Positions 22,000-32,634 of a DNA stretch of 64,000 bases are shown piece by piece. The notes under the pieces are model-generated. The model was not told the origin of the DNA, did no database searches, and saw only the letters and a program-made list of their open reading frames with translations. Numbering within the stretch: the first letter of the stretch is position 1; every line of letters starts with the position of its first letter. Both the position numbers and the translations under genes were made by a program. Source of the DNA: Lysobacterales bacterium 15-68-25 (GTDB taxonomy: Bacteria; Pseudomonadota; Gammaproteobacteria; Xanthomonadales; Rhodanobacteraceae); NCBI GenBank assembly GCA_002279065.1, contig NCKB01000003.1:304630-368629 (forward strand), written 5' to 3'.

Positions 22000-22026
22000 T
22001 CAACGGCAACGTTACGCGAGACCGAA

Positions 22027-22060
22027 TCGAAGGGCGCAGCAATGCGCCCTTCGTTTTTTC
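22027..22060 (+). terminator. Rho-independent terminator after ahcY
   Basis: Perfect stem CGAAGGGCGCA / TGCGCCCTTCG (22028-22053) with a four-base loop and a run of seven T. It lies between ahcY and the convergent end of the cbb3 locus. Confidence 0.92.
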
Positions 22061-22076
22061 CGGGGGTCAGACCGGC

Positions 22077-22802
22077 TCAGCGGAACCGCGGCCCGCAGCC
22101 CAGCGCACCGAGCGCCGCGTGCAGGGCGGGCACCTGCATCAGCCAGGGCGCAGCCATGGTCAGCAGGCCCGCCACGATGACCAGCGCCCCCGCGCCATGG
22201 CGGATGCCCGGCCGCTGCATCCAGCGTCCCATGCGCGCACCGGACCAGGTCAACGGCAACATCACCGGCAGCGTGCCGAGTCCAAACGCCGCCATGGTCA
22301 GCGCGCCATGCACCGCACTGGCCTGCATCCATGCGGCAACCAACAACGTGGTACTGAGCCCGCACGGCAGCCAGCCCCACAGCATGCCCGCCGCCAGTCG
22401 TCGCGGCATGGTGTTCGCCGGTAGCAACGGGCGCAGCAGGGGCTGCAGCCAGCGCCAGACCCGGGCACCCGGACGCGAGAGCGCGTTGAAGCGTCCGCTG
22501 CGGTCGAGCAGACGCAGGCCGGCGACCAACAGCACCAAGCCGACCGCCACCCGCATCGCCACGGCCAGACCCGGCACCTCGAACACCCGCAGCAGTCCAT
22601 CGCCCAAGCCGCCGACCAGTGCGCCAGCGAGCACATAGCCACCGACACGGCCAAGATTGAGCTGCGCCGCGCCGGCCCAGCCGGCCTGTGGCGCACGAGC
22701 AGAGAAGCCGGTGGCGATGCCGCCGCACATCGCGGCGCAGTGCGCGCCGCCGAGCAGGCCGCTGAGCAGCGCCGCGGTCAGCGTCAGGCTATCGAGCGTC
22801 AT
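22077..22802 (-). CDS. TauE/SafE-like (DsbD_2/UreH domain) membrane protein of the cbb3 locus
   Basis: Polytopic membrane protein (241 aa, about six helices). The GLLGGAHCAAMCGGI motif near the N-terminus is typical of the sulfite-exporter/UreH-like family found beside ccoS in many cbb3 clusters, where a role in copper or cofactor handling is suspected. A second Cys motif, GWLPCGLSTTLL, follows at about residue 150. ATG 22802 is used; it overlaps the end of ccoS, so the gene is the last of the ccoNOQP-G-H-I-S transcript. Its exact job is not proven. Confidence 0.82.
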   Translation of the reverse strand: MTLDSLTLTAALLSGLLGGAHCAAMCGGIATGFSARAPQAGWAGAAQLNLGRVGGYVLAGALVGGLGDGLLRVFEVPGLAVAMRVAVGLVLLVAGLRLLDRSGRFNALSRPGARVWRWLQPLLRPLLPANTMPRRLAAGMLWGWLPCGLSTTLLVAAWMQASAVHGALTMAAFGLGTLPVMLPLTWSGARMGRWMQRPGIRHGAGALVIVAGLLTMAAPWLMQVPALHAALGALGCGPRFR

Positions 22803-22965
22803 CGTCCGGTTCGGTCGGCGTGGGCGGCGGATCGTCGCGCAGGATGTCCAGCGCCGGCGTGTCCAGATCGTCGAACTGGCCCCTGCGCACCGCCCACACG
22901 AAAGCACCGATGGACACGGCCAGCAGCACAAGGCTGAGCGGGATCAGCATCAGCAGGATGGTCAT
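22789..22965 (-). CDS. ccoS: cbb3 oxidase maturation protein CcoS
   Basis: Small single-helix membrane protein (58 aa): MTILLMLIPLSLVLLAVSIG followed by AFVWAVRRGQFDDLDTPA, the conserved CcoS pattern. CcoS is needed to insert heme b and copper into CcoN. Start ATG 22965 overlaps the ccoI stop by ATGA, and its end overlaps the next gene by 14 bases. The tail is rich in Pro and Asp. Confidence 0.93.
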   Translation of the reverse strand: MTILLMLIPLSLVLLAVSIGAFVWAVRRGQFDDLDTPALDILRDDPPPTPTEPDDDAR

Positions 22966-25355
22966 GGACGGCGCTCCTCGCGCGAACGGCGCATCAGTCG
23001 CAGCGCGTTGATGGTGACGACCAGCGAGGATACCGCCATCCCCAGCGCCGCCCACCCCGGGGTCACCCGCCCCATCGCGGCCAGCGGCAGCGCGATCAGG
23101 TTGTAGCCCACCGCCCAGATGAAGTTCTCGCGAATGATGAGCCGCGTGCGTCGCGCCAGCGCGATGGCGGCCGGCACGCGCATCAGCTCCGGCGCGGTCA
23201 GCACGAGATCGGCGGCACGCTGGGCCAGCGCCGCGCCCTCGCCCATCGCCAGCGAAACATCGGCACCGGCCAGCACCGGGGCATCGTTGAGCCCGTCGCC
23301 GACCATCGCCACGGTACGTCCCCGCGCCTGCAGGTCGTGCACCAGCGCGAGCTTGTCCTCCGGACGCTGCCTGGCCCGCGCATCGTCGATGCCCAGGGTC
23401 GCGGCCATCCGCTCCACCGCGGCAGCGCCGTCGCCACTGGCCAGATGCACGGTGAGGCCAAGCGCGCGAAGTGCACGGATGGTGTCGGCCGCGTCGGCGC
23501 GAAGCCCCTCGCGCATCGTGAAGCGGGCGAACGCGCGCGTACCGTCGCCCAGCCACAGCTGGCCGTCGTCGGCACGGCCGGCAGCGAACGGTGCGACACC
23601 CAGCCTCCAGTCGACGCCGTCGACCCGGCCAGTGAGCCCCTGCCCCGCGACCAGTTGCAGCGACTGGACTGCGAGGTGTTCCTCCTCACTGGCGAATGCG
23701 GCGGCGATCGGGTGGCCGCTGTCGCGTTCCAGCGCGGCGGCGAGCGCACAGGCACGTGCCTCGTCCATGCCATCGAAAACCTCGACCGCCTCGAGCACCG
23801 GATGCACGCGGGTCAGCGTGCCGGTCTTGTCGAATACCAGGTCGGTGACGCGCGCCAGGCGATCCAGCGCACCGGCACGCACCGGCAGGATGCCGCGCCG
23901 CGCCAGCGCCCCGCTGGCTGCGGCCAGCGCCGCCGGCACGGCCAGCGACAGCGCGCACGGACAGCTCACCACCAGCAGCGACAGTGCCACCTCGAACGCC
24001 CGCTCCGGCTCGACGATGCGCCAGCCCAGGTAAACCGCCAGTGCCGCCAGCAGCACGCCGCCGACAAACACGGCACCGATACGGTCGGCCAGTTGCGCCA
24101 GCGGCGGCCGCTGCGCCTGGGCCTGCTCGACCAGCCGGGTCAGCTGCGACAGTCGCGTGGCCGTGCCGATGCCGGTGATGCGCAGGCGGGCGGGCGTCTC
24201 GCGACAATGCGTGCCGGCATAGACCGGATCGCCGCTGCGCTTGGTGACCGGATGCGATTCGCCGGTGAGCAGGGCTTCTTCGAACATCGCCTGCGGATCG
24301 AGCAGCTCGCCGTCGGCCGGCACCGCCTCGCCCACAGCCACACAGGCGACGTCGCCGACACGCAGCGCCGACAGCGGCACCGACTCGCGCGTGCCGTCGG
24401 CGCGTTCGCGCACTGCCAGCACCGGGCGAGCGCGCGCCAGCGTGTCCACCTGCGCGCTGGCGATGCGTCGCGCGCGCTGCTCCAGCAGGCGCGCCAGCAG
24501 CAGCAGGAAGACGAACATCGCGGCTGCGTCGAACCACACGTGCGGGCCGCCGCGCACGGTGGCGACGGCGCTGGCCAAGTAGGCCAGCAGGGTCGACCCG
24601 GCGACCAGCACGTCCATGCCCAGGTGCCGCCGCTTGAGGCCGTTCCAGGCGCCTTCGATGAACGGCCAGCCGGAATAGAACACCACCGGCGCGCACACCA
24701 GCATCGTGAACCAGCGGAACAGATCGCGCGTGGGCACGCTCATGTGATGGCCGAAATCGAGATAGGCCGCCTCGGACAGCATCATCGTCTGCATGGCACC
24801 GAGCCCGGCGACGCCCAGGCGGAGCAGCCATTGGCGGCGGTCGGTCACGCGCTGGCGTTCGGCGGCGGGATCGCCCGCCAGATAGGGCCGGTAGCCAAGC
24901 ATCGCCAGCTGGCCCAACACGGCCGACAGCCGCGTGCGGGCGGGATCCCAGGCGATGCGGATGCGCCCGGTGACCGCATTGGCCCCGGCGTCGAGCACGC
25001 CCGGCGTGCGCTCCAGTGCGCGATCGACCAGCCAGGCGCAGGCCGCGCAACGCATGCCATCGGTAAGCACGGTGATCTCGCAGCCGCCGTCGACCGGCAC
25101 GGTGTGCTCGGCCAGCAGCTCGCCACCGTCCCAGGCGCCGAGATCGGCCGCTTCGGCATCGACCCGCGCACCGGCGTCGCTGCGCAGGCGGTAGTAGTCG
25201 CCCAGGTCGGCGTCGCGGATCCACTGCGCAGCGGTGGCGCAGCCATGGCAGCAGAACGGCTGCGGCTGGCCGTCGAGCGCCACCCACACGGGCGAGGATG
25301 GCAACCGCTCGCCGCAGTGGTAGCAGCTGTGCCCGACGCGCTGGTCCACCGACAC
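22962..25355 (-). CDS. ccoI: Copper-translocating P1B-type ATPase CcoI/FixI
   Basis: Copper-exporting P-type ATPase (797 aa) supplying copper to the cbb3 oxidase. N-terminal Cys-rich zinc-finger-like segment (CYHC, CCHGC), then a heavy-metal-associated domain with GMRCAACAW, eight membrane helices with the CPC metal channel motif (SCPCALSLAVP), phosphatase motif TGES, phosphorylation site DKTGT and hinge GDGLND. This composition is diagnostic of FixI/CcoI. It sits between ccoH (7-base gap) and ccoS (ATGA overlap). Confidence 0.96.
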   Translation of the reverse strand: MSVDQRVGHSCYHCGERLPSSPVWVALDGQPQPFCCHGCATAAQWIRDADLGDYYRLRSDAGARVDAEAADLGAWDGGELLAEHTVPVDGGCEITVLTDGMRCAACAWLVDRALERTPGVLDAGANAVTGRIRIAWDPARTRLSAVLGQLAMLGYRPYLAGDPAAERQRVTDRRQWLLRLGVAGLGAMQTMMLSEAAYLDFGHHMSVPTRDLFRWFTMLVCAPVVFYSGWPFIEGAWNGLKRRHLGMDVLVAGSTLLAYLASAVATVRGGPHVWFDAAAMFVFLLLLARLLEQRARRIASAQVDTLARARPVLAVRERADGTRESVPLSALRVGDVACVAVGEAVPADGELLDPQAMFEEALLTGESHPVTKRSGDPVYAGTHCRETPARLRITGIGTATRLSQLTRLVEQAQAQRPPLAQLADRIGAVFVGGVLLAALAVYLGWRIVEPERAFEVALSLLVVSCPCALSLAVPAALAAASGALARRGILPVRAGALDRLARVTDLVFDKTGTLTRVHPVLEAVEVFDGMDEARACALAAALERDSGHPIAAAFASEEEHLAVQSLQLVAGQGLTGRVDGVDWRLGVAPFAAGRADDGQLWLGDGTRAFARFTMREGLRADAADTIRALRALGLTVHLASGDGAAAVERMAATLGIDDARARQRPEDKLALVHDLQARGRTVAMVGDGLNDAPVLAGADVSLAMGEGAALAQRAADLVLTAPELMRVPAAIALARRTRLIIRENFIWAVGYNLIALPLAAMGRVTPGWAALGMAVSSLVVTINALRLMRRSREERRP

Positions 25356-25362
25356 GACCGCC

Positions 25363-25847
25363 TTACGGCGCCAGCCGCGCGAAGCGGGCCTCGGCCGGCC
25401 ATTGCCCCTGGAGTCGCCACGGTGCCCGATCGGAGGTGGCCTCGATCCGCCAGGTGTGCTCGTCGCTGATCACGCCGGCACCGCGCCAGCCCAGTTCGCT
25501 GGGCTTGAGATGCACGACCAGCACCTGGGCGGAAGCATCCTGCGCCGTGAGGACGACGGTGAGGTCGCCGCCGCGGGCGATGCGCGCATCGGTGGGCACC
25601 GCTTCGATCATGCCGCCGTTGTGGCGCAGGATCAGCTCGGTCACCGGCTTGGATCCCCGGGTCTGCGGCGCTTCTTCCGCGGTCAGCTGCAGGTGGCCCA
25701 GGCGGGTGACCTTGTCCGGCGAATCGGCAACCGGTCCGCCGTGATCGACGGCAGCGAACAACAGCGCGAAACCGATCGCCACCATCGCAAGCGGCATGCC
25801 GATCAGCATCCACACCATGGGTTCACGCCAGGCTTTGCGGGGCTTTT

Positions 25848-25851
<4 letters not shown>
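25363..25851 (-). CDS. ccoH: FixH/CcoH-family cbb3 assembly protein
   Basis: Membrane-anchored protein (162 aa) with one N-terminal helix (WREPMVWMLIGMPLAMVAIG) and a periplasmic beta-sandwich-like FixH domain. CcoH stabilises the cbb3 complex during assembly. ATG 25851 overlaps the ccoG stop by ATGA. The FixH family diverges strongly, so identity rests partly on position between ccoG and ccoI. Confidence 0.88.
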
Positions 25852-27400
<1,549 letters not shown>

Positions 27401-27404
<4 letters not shown>

Positions 27405-27709
27405 GGGCGGTGGTCTGGCGTCCCGGGCATCGACCGAAAGGCCTTGCGCGGTCGCAGAAGAATCCAGGTGAACAGGCTAGACGAGGCAGTGCCGATCCAG
27501 GCGAGGAAGAAGCCGAGCGTGTAGCCCAACTCACGATCCAGGTGCAGCGTGGGGAAGGTCATGTCCTGCAACGCCAGCGGATCGACGTAGGCGAAGAACA
27601 CCATGGTCATCACCCCGGCGCAGAAAAAGCTCGGCCAGAGAATGGCGCCGGCGCGCCGTAGCAACCGGCGCGCCGGGGCGGAGGGTTGCCCTTCCGCCAG
27701 CCGGTTCAC
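27401..27709 (-). CDS. Small membrane protein inserted in the cbb3 operon
   Basis: A 102-residue protein with two clear membrane helices (about 23-42 and 65-85) and basic ends, placed between ccoP and ccoG. I do not recognise a family. The start is GTG 27709, overlapping the ccoP stop as GTGA; its own stop overlaps ccoG as ATGA. Such tight coupling argues for a real gene with a role in cbb3 assembly or function. Position resembles small lineage-specific genes seen in xanthomonad cbb3 loci. Confidence 0.8.
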
Positions 27710-28638
27710 GGAGCAGCCTCCTGCGGCGCCGCGTCGTCATGCTTGGACAGCGTCCAGACATACGCACCGACCAGTCGCACGCGGGTTTCGCCGAGCCTCG
27801 GCTCCCACGCCGGCATCACGCCGTTGCGGCCTTCCGCGATGGTCTTGTGCAGGGCTTCCTTGCTGCCGCCATAGAGCCAGTGCGCTGTGGTCAGGTCACG
27901 CGCGCCGAGCATCTGGTTGCCCTTGCCGTCCGGGCCATGGCAAGCCACGCAGAGCGTGCCGAACATCGCCTTGCCGCGTTGCGCCGCCGCGTCTTCCGGC
28001 TGACCCGGCTTGGACAGCGACTGCACGTAGGCGACCACGTCGTCCACCGCCAGCGGGCCACCCTGCGCCGTGAGCACCGTGCCCCAGGCCGGCATCACCG
28101 CGTTGCGCCCCTTGAGGATGGTCTCCAGCACGCGGTCGGGCGAGCCGCCCCAGTACCAGGCCTTGTCGGTCAGGTTCGGGAAACCCTTGGCACCGAGGCC
28201 GGTGGAGCCGTGGCAGGCCGCGCAGTTGTCGGCAAAGATCGTGCGACCGATCGCCACCGCACCCGGGTCCTTGGCCAGCACGTCGATCGGCTTGCCGGCG
28301 TAGAGCTTCAGGGTCTCTTCCAGTCGTGCGTCCTCGGCCGCCTTGTCCAGCGCCCACTCCGATTTGGAGCTCCAGTGGCCGTAGCCGTGCAGGCGGCCCA
28401 CGCCGTACCAGAACAGGTAGCCGATGGCGAAAACGATGGTGATGTAGAACAGGTTGATCCACCAGCGTGGCAGCGGCTTGTTGTACTCCGTGATGTCGCC
28501 GTCCCACACGTGACTGGTGTCTTCCGGCGCCGGGTCGCCCGGGCGGCGCTTCACGTTCGTCATCAGCAGCCACAGGCAGCCGGCGATGTTCAGCGCCACC
28601 AGGATGACCACGTACCACGTCCATCCCGAGGTCATCAT
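27706..28638 (-). CDS. ccoP: cbb3 cytochrome c oxidase subunit III (diheme)
   Basis: CcoP (310 aa) carries electrons to the oxidase core. An N-terminal helix (TWYVVILVALNIAGCLWLL) precedes a second one near 75-95, then two c-type heme sites, CAACH and CVACH, with downstream methionines (NAVMPAW, NGVMPAW) as axial ligands. Start ATG 28638 overlaps the ccoQ stop (ATGA) and follows a GGGGAGGAG ribosome site; the longer frame upstream is antisense-like and not used. Confidence 0.95.
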   Translation of the reverse strand: MMTSGWTWYVVILVALNIAGCLWLLMTNVKRRPGDPAPEDTSHVWDGDITEYNKPLPRWWINLFYITIVFAIGYLFWYGVGRLHGYGHWSSKSEWALDKAAEDARLEETLKLYAGKPIDVLAKDPGAVAIGRTIFADNCAACHGSTGLGAKGFPNLTDKAWYWGGSPDRVLETILKGRNAVMPAWGTVLTAQGGPLAVDDVVAYVQSLSKPGQPEDAAAQRGKAMFGTLCVACHGPDGKGNQMLGARDLTTAHWLYGGSKEALHKTIAEGRNGVMPAWEPRLGETRVRLVGAYVWTLSKHDDAAPQEAAP

Positions 28639-28778
28639 GGCGTCTCCTCCCCGTTGTCGTCTTCGAGCGGCATGCGGGCCGCCGCATCGAGGGCCGGCTT
28701 GTTGCGCGGCAGCCATAGCCAGATCCAGCCACCGACGAACAGCACCAGCAGCACTGCGGTTATCAGTCCAGCCACCAT
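28635..28778 (-). CDS. ccoQ: cbb3 oxidase subunit IV CcoQ
   Basis: A 47-residue protein with one membrane helix (VAGLITAVLLVLFVGGWIW) and an acidic tail, in the canonical place between ccoO and ccoP. CcoQ stabilises CcoP in the complex. It starts at ATG 28778, two bases after ccoO ends, and overlaps ccoP by ATGA. Confidence 0.88.
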   Translation of the reverse strand: MVAGLITAVLLVLFVGGWIWLWLPRNKPALDAAARMPLEDDNGEETP

Positions 28779-28779
28779 G

Positions 28780-29430
28780 TCAGTCGCCCCCCTGCGGTGC
28801 GTTGTCGTCGGCCGGCGTCAGGTGCGTGCCGAGGTGCTGCAGGTACGCGACCACCGCGTCCTGCTCGGTCTTGCCCTTGACCTCTTCCGGCGCCGCGGCG
28901 ATCTCGGCATCGGTGTAAGGCACGCCGATGCGCTGCAGCGCCTTCATGTGGCGAGCGACCTCCTCACCATCGAGCTTGTTCTTCTCGAGCCACGGGTAGG
29001 CCGGCATGATCGACTCCGGCACCACGTCGCGCGGGTTGTGAAGGTGCGCGCGCTGCCAGTCGTCGGAATACCCGCGCAGACCGACACGGGCCAGATCCGG
29101 ACCGGTGCGCTTGCTGCCCCACTGGAACGGATGGTCGTAGACCGATTCGCCGGCCAGCGAGTAGTGGCCGTAGCGCTCGGTCTCGAAGCGCAGCGTTCGG
29201 ATCATCTGCGAGTGGCAGTTGTAGCAGCCCTCGCGCAGGTAGATGTCCCGCCCGGCCAGCTGCAGCGCGGGGTACGGCTTGATCCCCGGCAGCGGCTTGA
29301 TCGTCTCGGCCTGGAACATCAGCGGGACGATCTCGGCCAGGCCGCCGAAGGACACGGCGGCGGCGATCAGGATGGCCATCAGGCCGATGTTCTTTTCGAT
29401 CTTGTCGTGAAGGTGTGTGCTTTCGGTCAT
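28780..29430 (-). CDS. ccoO: cbb3 cytochrome c oxidase subunit II (monoheme)
   Basis: CcoO (216 aa) holds one c-type heme and passes electrons between CcoP and CcoN. N-terminal helix ([20 protein letters not shown]), heme site CYNCH and axial Met region ([10 protein letters not shown]) are present. ATG 29430 follows GAGGGGAC; the longer frame begins in the intergenic spacer. It is ten bases downstream of ccoN. Confidence 0.95.
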   Translation of the reverse strand: MTESTHLHDKIEKNIGLMAILIAAAVSFGGLAEIVPLMFQAETIKPLPGIKPYPALQLAGRDIYLREGCYNCHSQMIRTLRFETERYGHYSLAGESVYDHPFQWGSKRTGPDLARVGLRGYSDDWQRAHLHNPRDVVPESIMPAYPWLEKNKLDGEEVARHMKALQRIGVPYTDAEIAAAPEEVKGKTEQDAVVAYLQHLGTHLTPADDNAPQGGD

Positions 29431-29440
29431 GTCCGTCCCC

Positions 29441-30874
29441 TCAGGCCCTGGCATCCGCGGCGTCCGGCGGCAACACCGGCTGGGCCATGACGGCGCCCCG
29501 GGCCTGCTGGAAGGTCTTGAACACGTTCCACGCCATCACGAGCATGCCGCTCAGCACGATCAGGCCGCCGCCCAGGCGGAACAGGTAGTAGGGCTTGGTG
29601 GCGTTGAGCGACTCGACGAACGAGTACACCAGGGTGCCGTTGTCCGGATCGGTGGCGCGCCACATCAGGCCCTGCATCACGCCGGCGATCCACATCGAGG
29701 CGATGTAGACGACCACACCGATGGTGTGCATCCAGAAGTGCGTGTCGATCAGCTTGATCGAGTACATCTGCTGCTGGCCGAGCAGCCGCGGCAGCATCGC
29801 GTAGATCGAGCCGATCGAGATCATCGCCACCCAGCCCAGCGCACCGGAATGCACGTGGCCGATGGTCCAGTCGGTGTAGTGGCTGAGCGAGTTGACCGTC
29901 TTGATCGACATCATCGGCCCCTCGAACGTGCTCATCATGTAGAACGAGAGCGAGACGATGAGGAACTTCAGGATCGGATCGGTGCGCAGCTTGTACCAGA
30001 CGCCCGACAGCGTGAGGATGCCGTTGATCGCGCCGCCCCACGAGGGCGCCAGCAGGATCAGCGAGAACACCATGCCCAGCGACTGCGCCCAGTCGGGCAG
30101 CGCCGTGTACATCAGGTGGTGCGGGCCGGCCCACATGTAGATGGCGATCAGCGCCCAGAAGTGCACGATCGACAGCCGGTACGAGTAGATCGGCCGGCCG
30201 GCCTGCTTGGGCACGAAGTAGTACATCATGCCGAGGAAGGCCGTGGTCAGGAAGAAACCGACCGCGTTGTGGCCGTACCACCACTGCACCATCGCATCGA
30301 CCGAGCCGGAATAGATGGAGTAGGACGTCATCCAGCCGGACGGGATCGACAGGTTGTTGACGATGTGCAGCAGCGCGATGGTGATGATGTACGCGCCGTA
30401 GAACCAGTTGGCCACGTAGATGTGCTTCACCTTGCGCTTGGCGATGGTGCCGAAGAACAGCACCGCGTAGGCCACCCAGACGATCGCGATGGCGATGTCG
30501 ATCGGCCACTCCAGCTCGGCGTACTCCTTGCCCTGGGTGTAGCCCAGCGGAAGGCTGATCGCCGCCGCCACGATGATCAGCTGCCAGCCCCAGAACACGA
30601 ACGCGGCCAGCTTGTCCGACAGCAGCCGGACATGGCAGGTGCGCTGCACCGTGTAGAGGCTGGTGGCGAACAGCGCGCAACCGCCGAACGCGAAGATCAC
30701 CGCATTGGTGTGCAACGGCCGCAGGCGGCCGAAGGTGAGCCAGGGCACGTTGAAGTTGAGTGCCGGGAAATAAAGCTGCGCCGCGATCAGCACGCCTACC
30801 AGCATGCCGACCACGCCCCAAACCACGGTCATCACGGCGAACTGCCGTACGACCTTGTCGTTGTAGTTGCCCAC
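29441..30874 (-). CDS. ccoN: cbb3 cytochrome c oxidase subunit I
   Basis: Catalytic subunit (477 aa, twelve helices) of the high-affinity cbb3 oxidase, reducing oxygen at a heme b3-CuB centre. Conserved histidines occur in [29 protein letters not shown] and [13 protein letters not shown] use GTG 30874 because a strong AGGAGGGGG ribosome site lies five bases before it and the N-terminus then reads [12 protein letters not shown]. First gene of the cbb3 operon; an Anr/FNR-like box lies 60-73 bases upstream. Confidence 0.97.
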   Translation of the reverse strand: MGNYNDKVVRQFAVMTVVWGVVGMLVGVLIAAQLYFPALNFNVPWLTFGRLRPLHTNAVIFAFGGCALFATSLYTVQRTCHVRLLSDKLAAFVFWGWQLIIVAAAISLPLGYTQGKEYAELEWPIDIAIAIVWVAYAVLFFGTIAKRKVKHIYVANWFYGAYIITIALLHIVNNLSIPSGWMTSYSIYSGSVDAMVQWWYGHNAVGFFLTTAFLGMMYYFVPKQAGRPIYSYRLSIVHFWALIAIYMWAGPHHLMYTALPDWAQSLGMVFSLILLAPSWGGAINGILTLSGVWYKLRTDPILKFLIVSLSFYMMSTFEGPMMSIKTVNSLSHYTDWTIGHVHSGALGWVAMISIGSIYAMLPRLLGQQQMYSIKLIDTHFWMHTIGVVVYIASMWIAGVMQGLMWRATDPDNGTLVYSFVESLNATKPYYLFRLGGGLIVLSGMLVMAWNVFKTFQQARGAVMAQPVLPPDAADARA

Positions 30875-30933
30875 TGGGCCCCCTCCTGAGCATCGGAACG
30901 AGCGCATCGTCGGCGATGTGGGGGGCGGGCTAA

Positions 30934-30947
30934 CTGATGCCGGTCAA
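30934..30947. promoter_or_regulatory. Anr/FNR-like box upstream of ccoN
   Basis: CTGAT-GCCG-GTCAA matches the FNR/Anr consensus TTGAT-N4-ATCAA at 8 of 10 positions. About -41 spacing would put the ccoN transcript start near 30899, 25 bases before the GTG. cbb3 operons are commonly Anr/FNR-activated at low oxygen. The same 198-base gap carries the divergent metF promoter. Confidence 0.55.
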
Positions 30948-31014
30948 AAATACTTGCGATGCCCGGGCGGACAGCTTGTCGCAGGGACGGCGCCGACTCG
31001 GGGGGCAGCCATAC

Positions 31015-31045
31015 ATCTTTTCATCGCGAATGAAAGATATATACT
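31015..31045 (+). promoter_or_regulatory. metF promoter with overlapping operator-like palindrome
   Basis: TTTTCA (31018-31023) and TATACT (31040-31045) are spaced 16 bases as -35/-10. The perfect palindrome TTCAT-CGCGA-ATGAA (31020-31034) lies across the -35 and spacer, an arrangement expected of a repressor site. The region 31015-31042 matches 20 of 28 bases of the metK leader motif, suggesting one regulator for both. Confidence 0.55.
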
Positions 31046-31072
31046 GCCCCGAACGCTTCCCGGTCCGACGCC

Positions 31073-31897
31073 ATGCCACCGATCAGTTTCGAATTCTTCC
31101 CACCCAAGACCGACGAGCAACGCGCGCAGCTCGACCGCACCGCCAGCCTGCTCAAGGCGCGCCGGCCGGAGTACGCGTCGGTGACCTTCGGCGCCGGCGG
31201 CTCCACCCTGAGCTACACCGGGGAGACCGTGGCACGGCTGCACGGCGAGCACGGCCTCGACGTGGCGCCGCACCTGTCCTGCATGGGCGGCACCCGCCGG
31301 GAGATCGCCGAGCTGCTGGACGGCTACCGGGCCGCCGGTTACCGCCGGATCGTGGCACTGCGCGGCGACCTGCCGTCCGGCATGGCCTCGCCCGGCGACT
31401 TCCGCTACGCCGCCGAGCTGGTGCGTTTCATCCGCGAGCATTCGGGCGACCACTTCCACGTGGAAGTGGCGGCGTACCCCGAGACGCATCCGCAGGCCGA
31501 CGACGCGCTGGCCGACCTTCGCCATTTCAAGGCCAAGGTCGACGCCGGCGCCAACGGCGCGATCACCCAGTACTTCTTCAACGCGGATGCCTACTTCCGC
31601 TTCGTCGACGACGTGCGGCGGCTGGGCGTGGAGGTGCCGGTGGTCCCGGGCATCATGCCGATCGGCAACTTCAGCCAGCTCAAGCGCTTCTCCGACGCCT
31701 GCGGCGCGGAAATCCCGCGCTGGATCGTCAAGCGCATGCAGGCCCACGGCGACGACGCCGAGTCAATCCGCCAGCTCAGCGCCGAAGTGGTGGCGCAGCT
31801 CTGCCGCCGCCTCATCGACGGTGGCGCCCCGGGCCTGCATTTCTACACGCTGAACCGCGCCCGCCCGACGCTCGCGATCCTCGACCAGCTGCACTGA
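31073..31897 (+). CDS. metF: 5,10-methylenetetrahydrofolate reductase
   Basis: MetF (274 aa) reduces methylene-THF to methyl-THF with FAD, supplying the methyl group for homocysteine methylation. The N-terminal ISFEFFPPKT is the family signature (catalytic Glu), followed by SVTFGAGGS and GAITQYFFNADAY. ATG 31073 has no strong ribosome site; the predicted mRNA leader is only about 20 bases. Divergent from ccoN. Confidence 0.96.
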   Translation: MPPISFEFFPPKTDEQRAQLDRTASLLKARRPEYASVTFGAGGSTLSYTGETVARLHGEHGLDVAPHLSCMGGTRREIAELLDGYRAAGYRRIVALRGDLPSGMASPGDFRYAAELVRFIREHSGDHFHVEVAAYPETHPQADDALADLRHFKAKVDAGANGAITQYFFNADAYFRFVDDVRRLGVEVPVVPGIMPIGNFSQLKRFSDACGAEIPRWIVKRMQAHGDDAESIRQLSAEVVAQLCRRLIDGGAPGLHFYTLNRARPTLAILDQLH

Positions 31898-31928
31898 TCG
31901 CACACCGGGCCGGCCCTATGCTGGCCCG

Positions 31929-32570
31929 ATGCGCCTGCTGCCCGCCTTCGCCCTGTTGATCCTGGCCTTCGTGGCCAGCCCGGCGGCGCGCGGACAGGAT
32001 GCGATCCACCGCTGCATCGATCCGGCCGGGCGCCCGGTGTTCACCGACAGGCGTTGCAGCACGCTGGACGCCACGCCGGTGCGATCAACCGCCGCCGCGA
32101 CCGCCGACCGGTCCGGCGCGGGCCGGCCGGCCGACGACGCGCCGCGGCTGTGCGCCGCCGACCCGGCCACGCTGCGGCAACAGGTGCTGGATGCGTTCGC
32201 CCGGCACGAGCCCAACCGGCTGGCCGGCCTGATGCTGTGGGACGACTACGGCGAGCGCGGCGCGGTGGAACGCATCCAGGCGCTGGGTGCCCTGGTCGGC
32301 CGGCCGCTGCTGGACCTGCGCGACGACGACGACGGCGCCAGCGGCGCCTGGCACGCCGCGGCCAGACCTGCCGCCTCGATCTACGACGCCAGCCGGCCGT
32401 TGCGCGACCAGCTCGACGACCTGTCGCCGACACCGCCAGCCGCCGCGGTCGCGGACGCTCCCCGGGCGCTGATCGCGGTCACCCCGGGCGACGACGGCGG
32501 CCCGCGCGAGACCCGCTTCGCGATCGAGCGCCGCGCCGGCTGCCTGTGGCTGCTGCCGCCCACCGGATGA
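31929..32570 (+). CDS. Secreted hypothetical protein with a DUF4124-like N-terminus
   Basis: A 213-residue exported protein: signal peptide LLPAFALLILAFVASPAARG, then IHRCIDPAGRPVFTDRRC, the CxDxxGxxxFTDxxC pattern of DUF4124-type domains. The rest is Ala/Asp/Arg-rich low-complexity sequence with two more cysteines. Function unknown. Start ATG 31929, 32 bases after metF; ilvE follows after 64 bases with its own likely promoter. Confidence 0.72.
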   Translation: MRLLPAFALLILAFVASPAARGQDAIHRCIDPAGRPVFTDRRCSTLDATPVRSTAAATADRSGAGRPADDAPRLCAADPATLRQQVLDAFARHEPNRLAGLMLWDDYGERGAVERIQALGALVGRPLLDLRDDDDGASGAWHAAARPAASIYDASRPLRDQLDDLSPTPPAAAVADAPRALIAVTPGDDGGPRETRFAIERRAGCLWLLPPTG

Positions 32571-32634
32571 CCTTCGTCCGGGGCGGCTGCCGGGGCGATC
32601 CGTTATCATGGGCGGTCCCCAACGGAGAACCGTC

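Noticed and set aside
31046..31072. SAH or SAM riboswitch in front of metF (and metK)
   Set aside because: The leaders are too short and lack the conserved SAH core; only the operator-like motif is seen.
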